Below are positions 19,498 to 20,780 of a stretch of DNA of 20,780 nt, piece after piece (position 1 is the stretch's first letter; each line of letters begins with the position of its first letter). The DNA lies in contig UZAN01050217.1 in NCBI GenBank assembly GCA_900618425.1, positions 1 through 20,780 of the forward strand, in the 5' to 3' direction. The notes under the pieces were generated by a model. It did no database searches. It was not told where the DNA came from and worked only from the letters and a program-made list of their open reading frames with translations. This DNA is from Echinostoma caproni (Eukaryota > Platyhelminthes > Trematoda > Plagiorchiida > Echinostomatidae). The position numbers were made by a program, and so were the translations under genes.

Positions 19498-20780
19498 ATA
19501 CGGAACCACACTCACCGAAATCTAGACTTACCACCTAGATCAGCTGGATCTGAATTTAAGGCTGTGGGTGGTATATGCATTATTCCGCGTGACTATTTTG
19601 GCTGGCTTTCAGAACAAACCTGATGTCCAGTTGCACGCCTGTCATTTCCTGCTACATGCATGTACACTACTTCTACTATTACTACTACATCCTTGGCGTT
19701 TCTGTTGCATACAATCTCCTGTCATAAATGATGATGCTTACGAGTAACACGTTTCATCTAGTTCAATTACTATGCGATCTGACCGACCCAGTATCAACAT
19801 TTAAAAAATTTGTGCACATCGAACTTGTCCTCGGTATGCCGTTCTTTCAGAATACTTCATATGATGCTGTACACTGCATACCGTCCGTGTGTGCGGATGG
19901 CGCACTACCATAAGTCCCTCCATGCCCAGTTCGTTGACAGTGCGGAACACATGGGTTCAGTATAGTAACTCGCGATGTATCGTTTTTCGAACGGAGGATA
20001 CCCAGACAAACATATCATAAACCGGAATCCGAATACTTAGCCCTTAACTACTCGATTCTATTCAAAGTGAATATGGGATCGGCCAAATAGGATAAATCTG
20101 GTAAACCGGAATAATTCAGTGTTCTGTACCAAATGTGCTTCAGATTTCACACCCGTCATTTGTTCACAGACAGCACTGAAACGATTGGTCGGAAAGTGTG
20201 CTCGCTTCAGTGATTTGATAATCACTCATGAAAATCCCAATCGATCGAGGTGAAAACAACAACAGCAAAAACTGTTTGAACACTTCTGTGATCCACTTCC
20301 AAACAGGAAATGAAATTTCAAAACGGGGGAAAACAATGAACTGTCAGACCAAATAGGAACAAAGTTAGGCGTGTTCCCTAAACTGTTTGCGGCGGGAATA
20401 AGCAATTGTTTACGTGTCATCTATTACTTCAAATCAATCACGTCACGGCAAGATCGGAGGTAAAATAACTTATTGATGAGGCAGCTTACTACTTGTACCA
20501 CATCCTCCCGTTTTAGGTAACTTTTTCCTGCCTGATGATTCGTTAGATTTATGGAATTATCGATATTGATATCTCGAGTACCGTTTACACTGTCTGGTCT
20601 AGGATGCCCGTTAATTGCTGCCGATCCGACTACTATTTGTAATGTAACATGGTGCTAATGGTGGTAACCGGTCACATCCTCAGGCGTCGTGGTCGAATGT
20701 CCGGGAGTGCTCATTCAATGAAAGACGACCCACACAGACGGTCACACGCATTCAGGTGTTGGTTGACAATGGAATCAACC

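Larger units (their letters stand above)
19029..20780 (+). other. Presumed 3' UTR and downstream DNA
   Basis: Follows the stop codon of the large exon. No AATAAA or ATTAAA is visible, so the cleavage site cannot be placed. Contains a CA repeat, a poly-G run with N, and a small inverted repeat (AGTGATT-TGAT-AATCACT near 20,209). No further gene is supported. Confidence 0.5.

Noticed and set aside
1..20780. CRISPR array, bacterial defence system or other multi-gene system
   Set aside because: No regularly spaced repeats with unique spacers, no compact gene cluster and clear eukaryotic features. I find no novel multi-gene system in this window.

Overview
This looks like a piece of a metazoan nuclear genome, most likely a trematode flatworm (fluke). 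The evidence is a very low density of coding sequence, a spliced multipass membrane-protein gene, many dinucleotide and trinucleotide microsatellites, tRNA-like short repeats, and a decayed Penelope-like retroelement of a type common in flukes. Nothing points to bacteria: there are no operons, no compact genes and no ribosome-binding-site pattern. Fluke is an inference from this combination; no marker gene in the window proves it. Four single N positions, three of them next to or near simple repeats or homopolymers, indicate a draft assembly.

The only confident protein-coding feature is a 2.45-kb terminal exon at about 16,576-19,028 (+). It encodes about 817 residues with five strongly hydrophobic segments and a long, low-complexity, Gln/Ser/Pro-rich tail that includes a Gln10 run. 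The layout, and from memory the sequence character, fit the C-terminal half of a Tincar-type multipass membrane protein. That family name is tentative. The exon starts one base after a good 3' splice site, so the rest of the gene lies upstream. Two possible upstream exons (about 9,044-9,169 and 10,862-11,000) are listed at low confidence. If either is right, most of the window is intron.

The clearest mobile element is at about 5,805-7,242. It is a broken Penelope-like element with reverse transcriptase (RT) and GIY-YIG segments, spread over three reading frames, lacking two catalytic aspartates and carrying an internal stop. It is bracketed exactly by 118-119 bp inverted repeats that are about 93% identical. 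Elsewhere there are four tRNA-like (box A/box B) repeat heads near 1.5, 3.2, 10.8 and 15.5 kb, all on the minus strand. There is also a second dispersed repeat pair (about 3,917-4,092 and 15,827-16,003) in opposite orientation.

Layout: 1-1,350 microsatellites and unassigned DNA; 1,351-1,769 tRNA-like repeat A plus a partial third copy; 1,770-3,003 unassigned with a 16-bp hairpin; 3,004-3,349 direct repeats around a tRNA-like core; 3,917-4,092 dispersed repeat; 4,093-5,804 microsatellites; 5,805-7,242 Penelope-like element; 7,322-7,405 21-bp tandem array; 7,406-10,560 unassigned with microsatellites, a CG10 tract and a candidate exon; 10,604-10,826 tRNA-like SINE; 10,862-11,000 candidate exon; 11,001-15,329 unassigned with poly-G, TGAG and 43-bp direct repeats; 15,330-15,657 repeat copy B; 15,827-16,003 dispersed repeat; 16,576-19,028 terminal exon; 19,029-20,780 3' UTR and downstream DNA. 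I found no convincing new multi-gene system. The most notable structure is the inverted-repeat-bounded Penelope remnant.
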